Assembly (NCBI RefSeq): GCF_009687845.1
Contig: NZ_BLAD01000039.1
Span: forward strand, 1 to 64,000
Reading direction: 5' to 3'
Source of the DNA: Acrocarpospora corrugata
GTDB lineage: Bacteria; Actinomycetota; Actinomycetes; Streptosporangiales; Streptosporangiaceae
DNA length: 64,000 nucleotides
In this document: piece after piece, positions 16,989 to 26,083 of the stretch
Numbering within the stretch: the stretch's first letter is position 1
How the letters are laid out: the number at the start of each line of letters is the position of its first letter
Program-made: the position numbers and the translations under genes
The notes under the pieces: model-generated
Seen by the model: the letters and a program-made list of their open reading frames with translations, nothing else
The model's database searches: none
Told to the model about the DNA's origin: nothing

Positions 16989-17140
16989 GAGGCCATTGCG
17001 CAAGGCCAGGCCTGACGCCTCGGCAGGTCGGAGCAGTGCCGATCGCTTGTCCGTCTTACGAACATCGCTGTCCGCTGTGAGCCTGTCGCGGCGAGAACCG
17101 GCTTCCTAGTGTCGGGGTCGACCACTACTAGGAGGACACG

Positions 17141-17905
17141 ATGACCGTGACCACGATCGATCTGCGAACCCTCGCCGGCCACTACGCCGAGCATGGGTAC
17201 GTTCTGGTGAAGGGCCTGCTGACCAGGGATGAGGCGGCGGCGTACCGCCGGGTCGCCCATGACCTGCTCGGGCAGCCGGACCGAGACGAGGACCCGACCT
17301 GGGGTTCGGCCGCTGGGCTCGCGGCCGGTGCGCCGACGCGACTGCGGCACCTGCATGACGCGCAGTTCTACGCGGCGGCGTTCTCCCGGTTACTGGTGGA
17401 TGAGCGGTTCACCTCCGTCGCAGCGGCCGTGCTGGGGGTGCCGAACGTACAGCTGCACCACACCAAACTGTTCGTGAAACCGCCGGAGAACGGCTCACCG
17501 TTCCCGCTGCACCAGGACCACTCGTTCTTCCCCCACACCCATCATCGGGTCGGCGCCGCGATATTCCACCTGGACGACGCGCCGGAGCACAAGGGCTGCG
17601 TCCGCGTTGTGCCGGGCAGCCACCTCCAGGGTCCGCGGGAGCACGACCCCGAGGGTGGCCATCACCTCACCGACGTACCGTTCGAGGCTGCGGTGCCGCT
17701 GCCCGCGGAGGCGGGGGACGTGCTGTTCTTCACCTACCTGACCGTTCACGGCTCGGGTGTGAACGTCAGCGACGAGGCCAGGACCACCTGGCTGGTACAG
17801 TTCCGCGACCCGGCCGACCCGCCGTCGATCCAGACGCACGACTCCTCACTGGGGCAGGGCATGATGCTGTCGGGAGTGGACCCGACAGGCAGGAGACCGG
17901 CTTGA
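17141..17905 (+). CDS. Phytanoyl-CoA-dioxygenase-like Fe(II)/2-oxoglutarate oxygenase
   Basis: This 254-residue protein has the iron triad His124-x-Asp126 (motif LHQDHSFF) and His203 (VHGSGVN), and Arg214 is well placed to hold 2-oxoglutarate. The length and the motif GCVRVVPGSH match the PhyH family, whose members hydroxylate lipids or secondary metabolites. AGGAGGA precedes ATG 17141. Its stop overlaps the start of an AraC regulator (TTGA), so the two form a small operon. The substrate is unknown. Confidence 0.85.
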   Translation: MTVTTIDLRTLAGHYAEHGYVLVKGLLTRDEAAAYRRVAHDLLGQPDRDEDPTWGSAAGLAAGAPTRLRHLHDAQFYAAAFSRLLVDERFTSVAAAVLGVPNVQLHHTKLFVKPPENGSPFPLHQDHSFFPHTHHRVGAAIFHLDDAPEHKGCVRVVPGSHLQGPREHDPEGGHHLTDVPFEAAVPLPAEAGDVLFFTYLTVHGSGVNVSDEARTTWLVQFRDPADPPSIQTHDSSLGQGMMLSGVDPTGRRPA

Positions 17906-18807
17906 GCTTGGCGGACGTGGCCGGTGCCGGTCGGCTGCCCGACCTGACCGGCCTGCTGGACACCTGCCACGTCGGAGGGTTCAGGGCTGACTTCGTCAGC
18001 TGGGGGTTCTACACCAAGCCCGCCTGGCGCAACTACTGGCACCGGCACTCCTTCCACGAGGTTTGCCTGGTCTACACCGGTGCGGGCCGGTTCAGCGTCG
18101 GCGGGGAACACCATGACGTCGGCACCGGTGAGGTGTTCCTGGCCAGGCCGGGTGATGTGCACGAGATCGAGTCGAGCCGGGAGGACCCGCTCGGCATCGC
18201 CTTCTGGGGCTTCACCCTGCGGGGCGGCCGGGAGGCTCCGGGTCCGGACGAGCGTGGCTGGTGGTCCGGCCTCACCGACCCCGCCGGTCCCGTGGTGTCG
18301 CGCCGTACCGGCTCGCTGGCCGAGGTCGTCACCGCACTCGCCGGGTACGCCGACCCGGTGCGGTCCGGGTACGACGCCGGCCTGGCCGGTCTCGGCGCCG
18401 CGCTGGTGGTGGACACCGCCAGGGCGTTCGCGAACGAGGACGACCTGGCGGTCGAGCCGCCTCCCAGGGACCGGCCGTCCCAGGTGGTGGCGGCGATGCG
18501 GCGGCACCTCGCCGACAACCTGTGCCGGCCGGTCAGGGTCAGGGATGTGGCCGCCACCGCTCACCTGTCCGAACGGCACGCCGAGCGGCTGTTTCGCGAG
18601 CAGACAGGCGCGTCCCTGATGGCGACCCTGCGCAGGATGCGGCTCGAACTGGCCGCCGCCCTGCTGCTGGACACGGGTCCCACGGTGACGGAAATGGCCA
18701 GGGCCTGCGGCTACCCCGACGTCCGCGCCTTCAGCACGGCTTTCCGCCGTTTGCACGGACACTCACCGCTTGAACACCGCGCCCGCAGCGGAACCCTGCA
18801 CCTGTAG
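17902..18807 (+). CDS. AraC-family transcriptional regulator
   Basis: This 301-residue protein has an N-terminal AraC-type cupin (about residues 25-110, with WHRHSFHEVCLVYTG and GEVFLARPGDVHEI). The C-terminal double helix-turn-helix spans about residues 195-295 (VAATAHLSERHAERLFREQTG and RACGYPDVRAFSTAFRRLHG). The TTG start overlaps the PhyH stop by four bases. It probably activates the operon when a small molecule fills the cupin. The frame is intact. Confidence 0.88.
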   Translation: MSLADVAGAGRLPDLTGLLDTCHVGGFRADFVSWGFYTKPAWRNYWHRHSFHEVCLVYTGAGRFSVGGEHHDVGTGEVFLARPGDVHEIESSREDPLGIAFWGFTLRGGREAPGPDERGWWSGLTDPAGPVVSRRTGSLAEVVTALAGYADPVRSGYDAGLAGLGAALVVDTARAFANEDDLAVEPPPRDRPSQVVAAMRRHLADNLCRPVRVRDVAATAHLSERHAERLFREQTGASLMATLRRMRLELAAALLLDTGPTVTEMARACGYPDVRAFSTAFRRLHGHSPLEHRARSGTLHL

Positions 18808-18815
18808 CGACAACC

Positions 18816-19124
18816 TTATGGGCCGGGTGGGGGCGTGAATATCGAATGAGTTCCGATCCGCCGCCACACCACGTGGGGCTCACCAGGGATCTGTTCCTCT
18901 CCGTAGCTGAAGGTGGCCCGCCCGTCACCGTCCCAAGTCATCTCAAAAACGCCGGGATGAGCGGTGACGCCCTTCACCCGCAGCCCTGGGCGGAAGGGCC
19001 GCTCGGGTGCGGCCAGATCAGGTACGAACGACTCCATCACGACCTTGCGGAACAGCGCCTGTCGCGACTCAGGGAGCTTCTTCCAGTCACGCTCGAATCG
19101 CGGCGTGGTCTCGAAGGTCGGCAT
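18816..19124 (-). CDS. RelE-like toxin of a type II toxin-antitoxin pair
   Basis: This protein of 102 residues begins MPTFETTPRFERDWKKLPESRQ, the usual N-terminal helix of RelE-superfamily toxins. It ends in strands with VFEMTWDGDGRATFSYGEE and VVWRRIGTHSIF. Catalytic residues of RelE are poorly conserved and I cannot assign them. It starts one base within the stop of the AbrB-type gene (TGATG), the standard antitoxin-toxin order. It presumably acts on mRNA or another translation target. Confidence 0.7.
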   Translation of the reverse strand: MPTFETTPRFERDWKKLPESRQALFRKVVMESFVPDLAAPERPFRPGLRVKGVTAHPGVFEMTWDGDGRATFSYGEEQIPGEPHVVWRRIGTHSIFTPPPGP

Positions 19125-19459
19125 CAGTCGTCCGCCGACCCCAGCTTGTCCAGGTGAGCGAACATGTCCTCCGCGGACTCGTGCTTGGTCCCTCGCTCAA
19201 GCCTGATGTCCTCGTCCGCCTCCCGCTCTCCCGCCAGCCACTCCGGAGCGAAGAACCAGGCCTGATCGGTGGGAATGGAGATGTAACCCCGCACAGTGAT
19301 CGTGCCATCGTCCGCGACCGCGAACTCCACCTCGTCTCCCTCACCGATATGGAGTGCCTGACGAACCTCCTCTGGCAGGGTGAGCTGCGACTTCGCGCGA
19401 ACCTTTGCGCGCGCTCTCAACCGCGGCTCCGGCTGTACCTTGCCTGAGAGCGTTGCCAC
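19124..19459 (-). CDS. AbrB/MazE-type antitoxin
   Basis: This protein of 111 residues has a swapped-hairpin AbrB DNA-binding domain at about residues 19-60 (AKSQLTLPEEVRQALHIGEGDEVEFAV). A charged tail (ERGTKHESAEDMFAHLDKLGS) follows, likely to contact the toxin. The pairing of an AbrB antitoxin with a RelE-like toxin is known in actinobacteria. An inverted repeat 22-40 bases upstream of the start is a candidate operator. Confidence 0.75.
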   Translation of the reverse strand: MATLSGKVQPEPRLRARAKVRAKSQLTLPEEVRQALHIGEGDEVEFAVADDGTITVRGYISIPTDQAWFFAPEWLAGEREADEDIRLERGTKHESAEDMFAHLDKLGSADD

Positions 19460-19480
19460 GATCCACCTCCATCACACATT

Positions 19481-19499
19481 CGGATTCTCCGATAATCCG
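19481..19499. promoter_or_regulatory. Inverted repeat upstream of the AbrB antitoxin
   Basis: CGGATT (19481-19486) and AATCCG (19494-19499) are perfect inverted copies with a seven-base spacer. The site lies 22 bases upstream of the antitoxin start on the minus strand, the place expected for autorepression by an AbrB-type antitoxin. Confidence 0.5.
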
Positions 19500-19623
19500 A
19501 CTCTACCCGCTCATGCAGTCATCTACGCATCCGCTCATAGCCTCCGTGACCTTCAGGTACGGTGCCGTCCCCAGCCTGCTGGATACGGCCTGTTTGTTGG
19601 ACGCACCGCCTGATTGGGCACAG

Positions 19624-20865
19624 CTAGCCGAGGACGACCACCCGTGCCCATTCGGGCGGCGCGTCCGGCACGTAGTCGGGATCGTCCTCGCCCCCCGATC
19701 CGGGTGCCCTGCTCCGAGGGAACAGTCCCACCACCGTCCGGCACGGTGGCCGCGCATCCGGCCAGGGGGTTTGACCGTCGGTCAGGATCACGATGACGTC
19801 AGGCCGCGGCCTTGCACGCAGCGCCTTGGCGAAGCCCGTACGTAGATCCGTCCCGCCACCGCCCACCAGCGGGATTCCCTCGGCGCGGCACAGCGGGTGC
19901 ACGACCTGGGCCGCCGCATCGCACGACAGTACGCTGACCAGGTCGCGCCGACCGCCCACGACGCGGACGATCGCGGCGACCTCAAGAAGTGCGCTACCCA
20001 GTTCGGCGTCGCTGACTGACCCGGACGTGTCGATGATCACGGAGACCCGAGGCGGCCTGCGGCGCAGGCTCGGCAGGACGACACCGGGCAGGCCGGCGGA
20101 CCGCCGCGACGGCCGGCCGTAGGTGTAGTCCTCACCCGCGCCGGGGCCGGAGGCCGCCGAGCGAACCGCCGCGCCGAGCAGTTCCCGCCACGGCTGCGGC
20201 GGGTGAAACGCCTCCTCCGCCCACCGCCGCCACCCCTTCGGGAGGTTCCCGGGGCGGCCGATGATGCCTTCCGCCACCCGGAACCGAACCGCGTCTCGTT
20301 CCTGTGGGCTGAGCCCGTTCGCGCCGTCCGGTCCGAGGTCCCACTCCCGTTCCATTCCGTCGGCGCCACTGCCACAGTCCAGCCAGACCAGATTCTGCGT
20401 GTACGGCCCGAGCCGGAACTGCCGCAGATAGTCCTCCATGAGTTCCCCCTCAGGCAGGCCGAGGACCCCCGGGTCGACGGCGCCCTCGGGCCGGACCAAC
20501 CCGTCCCCGAAGACATCGTCGTTGATCTCGCAGTCCGCGGCGATGTTCATCCGCAGCCGGTCCCCCGGTCCGGTCAGTCCCCGCTCCAACGCGACCCGGT
20601 CGCTCCGCCCGTGATGGTCGCGCAGCAGGTGGGAGACCTCGTGTACCCACACCCCTGCCAGCTCCTCCACGGGGGTCCGATCAACGAACGCCGGCGAAAC
20701 GTAGCATCGCCAGTTTCGGTCCACGGCCATCGTCGGCACGAGTCGCGACTCCACCGTGCGCAGCGCGAACAGCGCCGTCGCCAGGTAGGGCCGAGCCCGG
20801 ACGGCGAGCAGCCGCGCGGCGAAGAGCTTCTCGAGGTCCAGAGTCCCCACTACGCCGGGCGTCAT
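19624..20865 (-). CDS. vWA/DUF2201 metallopeptidase-like protein
   Basis: This protein has 413 residues. The N-terminal DUF2201 domain has a zinc-protease-like HEVSH (His75, Glu76, His79), and DCEIND is a possible third ligand region. The C-terminal von Willebrand A domain has the MIDAS residues DTSGS, the Thr in GGGGTDLRTGF, and ILTDGQ. Such proteins pair with MoxR ATPases as chaperone-like or metal-insertion modules. Its ATG overlaps the stop of the MoxR gene (20862-20865). The protein looks intact while its ATPase partner does not. Confidence 0.8.
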   Translation of the reverse strand: MTPGVVGTLDLEKLFAARLLAVRARPYLATALFALRTVESRLVPTMAVDRNWRCYVSPAFVDRTPVEELAGVWVHEVSHLLRDHHGRSDRVALERGLTGPGDRLRMNIAADCEINDDVFGDGLVRPEGAVDPGVLGLPEGELMEDYLRQFRLGPYTQNLVWLDCGSGADGMEREWDLGPDGANGLSPQERDAVRFRVAEGIIGRPGNLPKGWRRWAEEAFHPPQPWRELLGAAVRSAASGPGAGEDYTYGRPSRRSAGLPGVVLPSLRRRPPRVSVIIDTSGSVSDAELGSALLEVAAIVRVVGGRRDLVSVLSCDAAAQVVHPLCRAEGIPLVGGGGTDLRTGFAKALRARPRPDVIVILTDGQTPWPDARPPCRTVVGLFPRSRAPGSGGEDDPDYVPDAPPEWARVVVLG

Positions 20866-22128
20866 CGGCTCGGCCCCGCGACGGCGGCGACCCGCGCCGC
20901 GGCCTTGTCCGCCTGCCTGCTCAAGGACACCACCCCGGCGAGCTTCTCCATGGACGCCGGGACGTCCCAATCCGCGCGGCGCAGCGTGGCGAGTGTGGTC
21001 GCGGGGATGACCACCAGGTCCGGGGCTCCGGTCTCCAGCGCTCGGACCAGCAGTGCCCACGCCGCGTCCCAGCGAGACTTGTCCGGCCGCTTCCTGACAG
21101 CCTGGACCACGCCATCGAGTACGGCTTGGCGCAGGTCGCCCCGTTCCGGCAGGTCGGCAGCCGCCGGATCAGCCAGCAGCACCTCCGGGTCCGGGAGGTC
21201 CATCCGGTCCATGCTGGCCAGCAGTTCCAGCCCCGGACCGTCCCCTACCGCGCCCCGGACGAGCATGGACAGCACATCCCTGGACGTGTTCGCCGCGGTG
21301 GCGAAGGCGATCAGAACCAGTGCCATCTCCCAGCTGCGGGGTGAGGGCCATGCCCCGCCCCGGCGGGCTTCGTTACTCGGCAGCCGATGCACGAGGGCAG
21401 GGCGGGCGGCGAGGAGCCCGCACACCGCACGTCGGGCGAACGTCACGGCCGCTGACAACCGATCCGGGTCGAGCCGTGGCAGCGACGCATGCGGCCAGGT
21501 CCCGCCCAGGCCGCGCACCACGACGTCGTGGTCATGAACCCACTGCAGATGAACGAACCGGTTGGCCAGGGGCGCGCTCAGTTCCCAGCCGTCGGCTGCG
21601 GAGGATCGCGGATTGGCGGCCGCCACGATCCGTACTCCGGGGGGAAGACGCAAGGCGCCGACCCGCCGCTCCAGCACGAGGCGGAGTAGAGCGGCCTGGA
21701 CGGCCGGCGGTGCGGTGGACAGCTCGTCCAGGAAGAGCAGCCCCCGGCCCGCCTGGGCCAGGCGCACGGCCCAGTCCGGCGGGGCCATCGGGATGCCCTG
21801 TACTGCGGGGTCGTCACCGACCACGGGCAGGCCGGAGAAGTCAGACGGTTCGTGCACGCTGGCGATCACTGTGGTCAGCGACAGGTCAAGGGCTGCGGCG
21901 AGCTGCTTCAGGGCCGCGTGTTGCCGATCCCGGCTCTCCCCACAGCAGCACCGGCAGGTCGGCTGCCACGGCCAGGGTCAGCGCCTCCAGCTGGGTATCG
22001 ATGCGCGGCTCTGTGGCCGTGTCCTGGAGCAGGGCGAGCAGATCGGCGGCGCGTCCAGCCGGGAGAGATGGGCCGGACCAGAGAATACGGTGGTGGTGGC
22101 GGACGGAGATGCGGGCATTAGAGATCAC
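20862..22128 (-). pseudogene. MoxR-type AAA ATPase, frameshifted at the P-loop
   Basis: The frame from GTG 22128 gives MISNARISVRHHHRILWSG and runs through LTLAVAADLPVLLWGEPG, then fails. The next frame resumes at about 21905 as ALKQLAAALDLSLTTVIAS, continuing into VHEPSDFSGLPVVG, Walker B (GLLFLDELSTAPP), sensor 1 (IVAAANP) and the MoxR lid. Between them the expected G-x-x-G-x-G-K-T loop is destroyed. One-base deletions near 21928 and 21914 would restore GIGNTRALKQL, and even then the Walker Lys codon reads Asn (AAC). The ATPase is probably dead, or translation restarts at 21869 to give a P-loop-less fragment. Confidence 0.75.
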
Positions 22129-22195
22129 CTCTGAGGTCAGGTTGAGCCGGTACGGGAACGCGGTGAGACAGTGCGAGGAGGACGAGGACCGCAAA

Positions 22196-22381
22196 TCAGC
22201 GGGACATCGCGTGGCGCGGATGTGCGCGGTTGCCACCGGGACTGAGGCCCGGACGGTCAGCCGGGCCCTGTCCGAGCTCGGCCAGTCCGGCCCGGAAGAG
22301 CCCATGGGCGATTCGCCGCAGCGCAGCCGTCTCCAGCTCGTCCCGAAGGGCGCCCCTGGGCAGCTGCGCGTCGCCGTCCAT
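22196..22381 (-). CDS. Small hypothetical protein upstream of moxR
   Basis: This 61-residue frame starts at ATG 22379-22381, with GGTGGAGG almost touching the start. The first half (ALRDELETAALRRIAHGLFRAGLAEL) looks like a real amphipathic helical segment; the second half is Pro/Gly-rich and may be out of frame. I do not recognise it. It may be the remnant of a longer gene of the MoxR/vWA cluster. Confidence 0.3.
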   Translation of the reverse strand: MDGDAQLPRGALRDELETAALRRIAHGLFRAGLAELGQGPADRPGLSPGGNRAHPRHAMSR

Positions 22382-22439
22382 GCCTCCACCCTCGCGTCTC
22401 CCCTTACGGGAGACTCAAGCCCATCCTCCAGGAACGAGA

Positions 22440-22605
22440 TCAGAGGTGGGCGTCGCGGGCTCGGGCGACGGCCTCCGCGCGGCCGGAGACGCCGAGTTTG
22501 GCGAAGATGTTCGACACGTGGTTGCGGATCGTCTTCTCACTGAGGAACAGGCGCTGGGCGATGGCGTGGTTGGTGAGGCCGGCGCCGACCAGGTCGGGCA
22601 CGCGA
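22440..22605 (-). pseudogene. C-terminal HTH fragment of a LuxR/NarL regulator
   Basis: The minus strand reads [20 protein letters not shown], then [15 protein letters not shown] and [13 protein letters not shown], ending at the stop 22440-22442. This is an almost complete LuxR helix-turn-helix. The expected LTPRERE start and everything before it are missing. The break lies next to 22605, where a plus-strand ATPase fragment begins. Confidence 0.75.
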
Positions 22606-22609
22606 CGGT

Positions 22610-23161
22610 ATGGCACCCGCCCAAGCGCTCACCGACACCTTCGAGGCATTGGCCCGACGCCGGGCCCTGCGGCTTCCACTGACCGGCCTCACCCTCCACG
22701 AGCTGGCCCAACTGGCTCCCGCCGGCACACCGGAGGACAATCTGCGGTCCCCGCACGATCGCACCGGCGGCAACCCCTTCTTCGCCACGGAACTCATCGG
22801 CCACCGGGCCGCCGGCGCGGTCCCGCCCGGGGTGCGCGACGTGGTACTCGGCCGGATCAGCCGCCTGCCCCGGCCCACCGCCGACCTGCTGCGCCTCGCC
22901 GCGACGACCGGCGGCGAGTTCGACCTGGCGCTGGTCGCCCGGGTCGCCGGGCTGTCCCTCGGTGCGGCACTCGACCGGCTGGAGCCCGCCATGGCCGCCG
23001 CCCTCATCACCGAACGATCCCCCGGGTGCTTCGGCTTCGCCCACGCCGTGGTTCGGGAAACCCTGACGGAGGGCATGTCGTCCCTGCGCCGGGCTCACCT
23101 GAACGCCGAGATCGCCCCGCGGAAGAACACCTTGGCGGGCCCCCGGCCGTGCCCACCATGA
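22610..23161 (+). pseudogene. ATPase-domain fragment of a large LuxR/AfsR-type regulator
   Basis: The 183-residue frame matches the middle of large ATP-binding LuxR or BTAD-AAA regulators: LTGLTLHELAQLAP, then DRTGGNPFFATELI, PPGVRDVVLGRISRLP and FGFAHAVVRETLTEGMSSLRRAHLNAEIA. Walker A and B should lie before this part, and several hundred residues should follow. It begins at the same junction as the minus-strand HTH fragment and ends in unrelated sequence. Both ends are truncated. Confidence 0.7.
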
Positions 23162-23251
23162 ACACCACGCGTCGCGATCCGCCGGCCCGCTCCGGTATCA
23201 CGACACCACTGCCGGCGCCCCGGAGGGCTGGGCTGACCGTTGCCTTATGGT

Positions 23252-23524
23252 TCACCGGTCGCGAGCCGCGATGGCCAAGGCGATGAAATCACGAAACCGT
23301 GCGAACTCCTCCTGGTTCATCTTCAGGCTCACTCCGCCTATGACCTGGTCATCGCCCCGCCTGGCACCGAGCCGGACCTTGAACCCATCACCGTGCGGCT
23401 TGACGTCCGCTCCTAGAAACGCCACGTGGTAGCGGCTGCTCTCGGACAGACCCCGGTGAAAGATTTCAAGGGTCCTACCGTCCTGCACCAGGATGTAATC
23501 GCCGAGCTGAAACTCCGCCGCCAT
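23252..23524 (-). CDS. Hypothetical protein, 90 residues
   Basis: The protein begins MAAEFQLGDYILVQDGRTLEIF and has alternating beta-strand-like segments with many charged residues, ending in a helix (MNQEEFARFRDFIALAIAARDR). It is soluble, with no motif I know. It resembles small actinobacterial proteins with a PH-like or SH3-like barrel, but I cannot name a family. The frame has normal codon use. Confidence 0.5.
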   Translation of the reverse strand: MAAEFQLGDYILVQDGRTLEIFHRGLSESSRYHVAFLGADVKPHGDGFKVRLGARRGDDQVIGGVSLKMNQEEFARFRDFIALAIAARDR

Positions 23525-23585
23525 GACTCCCGCTTCGAACCGTGTGGATAACAGCGCCCAACTGTCCCATACGATCCAGGTCGGC

Positions 23586-24077
23586 CTAGCGATTGAGAAT
23601 CGGCGCCATCCGTACGACCGAATCCGGGCTGTCTGCTCTTACGCTGCCGCCCTGGTCGACCGCCTGCGCGACCAGGAGTCCGGCGAAGGCCGTCACCGCC
23701 ATCACGGTGCGCACCGCGTGCAGCGTCCACCAGCTCTCGCGGGCATCGGTCCAGTCAGCCGGCAGCTGGTCGGCGTTCCAGGAGTTCGCGAGCAGATTGA
23801 GCGGCTCCAGCTGGGTCACGGTGAGCACGATCGTGGCCGCGATCAGCAGCAGGGCGGCGACGCTGAGCCCGAAGACGAGCCAGCCGCGCCGGTACGAAAG
23901 TACGCACGTCGCCAGGAGCAGCGCGAGGCAGGTGAGCAGGAGCACCGGCATGGCGCGGCCGTAATCGATGTTGAGCGCCTGCCAGTACCGCACGTAGGCG
24001 GGTCCGGGCAGCAGGCGCAGCGACGGAGCGAGCACGGTGAAGAAGACACCGCCGGCGAACAGACCGAGCAGCAGCAA
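23586..24077 (-). pseudogene. DUF1772 membrane protein, 5'-truncated
   Basis: The frame encodes a four-helix membrane protein of the DUF1772 (anthrone-oxygenase-like) family: LLGLFAGGVFFTVLAPSLRLLP, then YWQALNIDYGRAMPVLLL, and a C-terminal helix with WWTLHAVRTVMAVTAFAGLLVAQ split by a loop. The first usable start, TTG 24077, lies inside the first helix, so about ten residues are missing. It abuts a plus-strand TetR fragment that also lacks its 5' part. A deletion between a divergent pair would explain both. It may still be expressed. Confidence 0.6.
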
Positions 24078-24084
24078 CGCGCAT

Positions 24085-24376
24085 CCTGCGCGCCGCCGCG
24101 GCCGCCGATGCGCAATTGACCGACCTGCTGGCGAGCACGGAGCAGCAGCGACTGATCGGCAGCCGGGACCCGGCCGAGCACCTGGCCGCGATCGGCGTGC
24201 TGCGCACCGGGCTGGCCGTCGAGCGGGCCGCCGATCAGATCTACGCCCTGACCTCCTTCGAGCTGACCGAGCGGTTCACCGAGGTCTGCGGCTGGAGCGT
24301 GCAGGACTGCCAGAACTGGCTGGCCCGGATACTGGCCGAGACCCTGCTCGAACCGGTCGGCCGTGAACGTGGCTGA
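24085..24376 (+). pseudogene. C-terminal fragment of a TetR-family regulator
   Basis: From about 24085 the frame reads ILRAAAAADAQLTDLLAS, then LAAIGVLRTGLAVERAADQIYAL and CGWSVQDCQNWLARILAETLLEP. This is the C-terminal ligand-binding helix bundle of one TetR subgroup. The DNA-binding domain is absent. It overlaps the start of the next gene (24363) by 14 bases and may simply be read through. It adjoins the truncated DUF1772 gene head to head. Confidence 0.65.
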
Positions 24377-25982
24377 GCCCGACGAGGGCGCGGTGGCGTC
24401 CGTCCGGCAGGTGCTCGGTGACGGTCCGTTCGCGGAGGTCGGCGAGGCGTGTGTGGTCCTGACCGATCCCACCGGTGAGCACATCGCCGTCGGCGGCTCG
24501 CCGGGTTACCTCCAGTGGACCGGGCGCGACGTCGGCAGGACCACTGGCACGAGGGCCTGGCATCGCGTCGGCGTCTACGCGGCCCGCACGCTCCGGTGCA
24601 GGTGGTTGCTGCGGCTGCGCTGGGACGTCAACGCCCTGGCCTTCCATCCCGAACGCCCGATCCTGGCCATCGGTTCTGGCTCCTACGACGGCGGCCACAT
24701 GTTCGAGGGCGAGCTGATCATCCTCGACCTCGACTCCGGTCGTGGCGTCTCACTCCTCGACAGGTCCCGGGAGGTCACCCAGCTGCGCTGGCGGGACGGG
24801 CAGACGCTGGAACTGACCATGTCGGTACGCGACGACGATGAGCTGGAGGAGCTCGGCACCTCCGCGGTGGCCACCACGATCACGCTGGACGACTGGACGG
24901 CCGTCCGCGCGCGTTCGGTACGCGTCGCCGACCTGCCGGCCACGCCGGTCGAAGGGGTTGACGGCACCAACCGGGCCACCGCCGAGGCCGCCCTGCGCGC
25001 CATCGCCGCCGAGGCCGGGCTACGGCGGGTGCTGCGTAGCCACGTGTGGGCTGTCGCGGCGCTCGCCGACGGGCGGGTCGTGGCCGGTCTCGACCGGGTG
25101 GCCGCCGAATGCTGGACCGGGGCGGGCGAGCCGTTGTGGTCGCTGCCCGCCGACGGCACGGGCTGCCAGATCCTCGTCGACCCCGGCGGCGCGACCGCGA
25201 CCGTCAACAGCTCAAGGGGACGGCGCTGGGACGACTCGCGCGCCACCATCGAACGCGTCGGCCTCGCCGACGGCTCCCGCGAACCGCTCCACGTCCTCGG
25301 CCATTCCGCCGTGATCACTACCGACGACGGCGGCCGTCTCGCCGTACGCGACACCTCCCACGGCGCACACCGGCCGACGCTGGTCTTCGATCCATCCGGC
25401 GCGCTGGTCGCCGAGGTCCAGCTGGGCGGCTACGACCTGTTCAACCATTTCCTCGACATTCGCCGGGCTCCCACTCTGCTGTTCCTCAAAGGCATGGGAC
25501 AGCAGTCGTACGAGGACAAATGGGTGGTGGCTTTGGACCCGGCGGGACAGGTCATCGAGCGCCTGTTCCCGCTGGAGTGGGATGCCGACCGTGGCGGGCA
25601 CATCCGCGACAGTCCCGGAGTGTTCATCAGCGACGCCGAAGGCGATGCGGTGATCCATGCCAGCATCGTCCACAACGGACTGCCCTCGCTGCCCGCCAAC
25701 GTCCAGGTGGTACGCCGGTCCTACCCTGACGGTCGCGCCCAGTGGACTCACGCCGCCATCCACCAGGTCACCGCGGTGGACGCCCTCGATGGCATCGTCT
25801 ATGTGTCCCTCAACTCGGGTGAACTACTCGCGCTCCGCGCCACCGACGGACACGTCCTCGGCCAACAGAAGCTCATGGTCAACGGTCATCCCGTCGTCCC
25901 GCTGTCCCTGGGCACGCACCCGCCCGACACTGTCGTCATCGGCACCCTGGACGGGCGCATCCTCGTCTGCCAGACCGGCTGA
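24363..25982 (+). CDS. Hypothetical beta-propeller (WD40-like) protein
   Basis: This 539-residue soluble protein has repeated units of about 40-60 residues with strand patterns such as VNALAFHPERPILAIGSG, VAALADGRVVAGLD and IVYVSLNSGELLALRATDGHVLG. These resemble WD40/PQQ propeller blades. There is no signal peptide or catalytic motif. GTG 24363 starts the conserved frame right after the TetR fragment. It is probably a scaffold or monitoring protein; the function is unknown. Confidence 0.65.
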   Translation: MNVAEPDEGAVASVRQVLGDGPFAEVGEACVVLTDPTGEHIAVGGSPGYLQWTGRDVGRTTGTRAWHRVGVYAARTLRCRWLLRLRWDVNALAFHPERPILAIGSGSYDGGHMFEGELIILDLDSGRGVSLLDRSREVTQLRWRDGQTLELTMSVRDDDELEELGTSAVATTITLDDWTAVRARSVRVADLPATPVEGVDGTNRATAEAALRAIAAEAGLRRVLRSHVWAVAALADGRVVAGLDRVAAECWTGAGEPLWSLPADGTGCQILVDPGGATATVNSSRGRRWDDSRATIERVGLADGSREPLHVLGHSAVITTDDGGRLAVRDTSHGAHRPTLVFDPSGALVAEVQLGGYDLFNHFLDIRRAPTLLFLKGMGQQSYEDKWVVALDPAGQVIERLFPLEWDADRGGHIRDSPGVFISDAEGDAVIHASIVHNGLPSLPANVQVVRRSYPDGRAQWTHAAIHQVTAVDALDGIVYVSLNSGELLALRATDGHVLGQQKLMVNGHPVVPLSLGTHPPDTVVIGTLDGRILVCQTG

Positions 25983-26083
25983 CACAAGACCAGATACGTG
26001 AGTTTCCCGGCCAGAAGTGGACCTGGGCGGGCCGCGTGAGCCCTCGTTACCTTCACTGAGTTAGTCGTGGAAATGAGGGGGAA

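Noticed and set aside
22440-23161. Simple inversion of one large LuxR gene
   Set aside because: In an inversion one fragment would be cut at its 3' side. Both fragments here lack their 5' sides, so they need a deletion or come from two genes.
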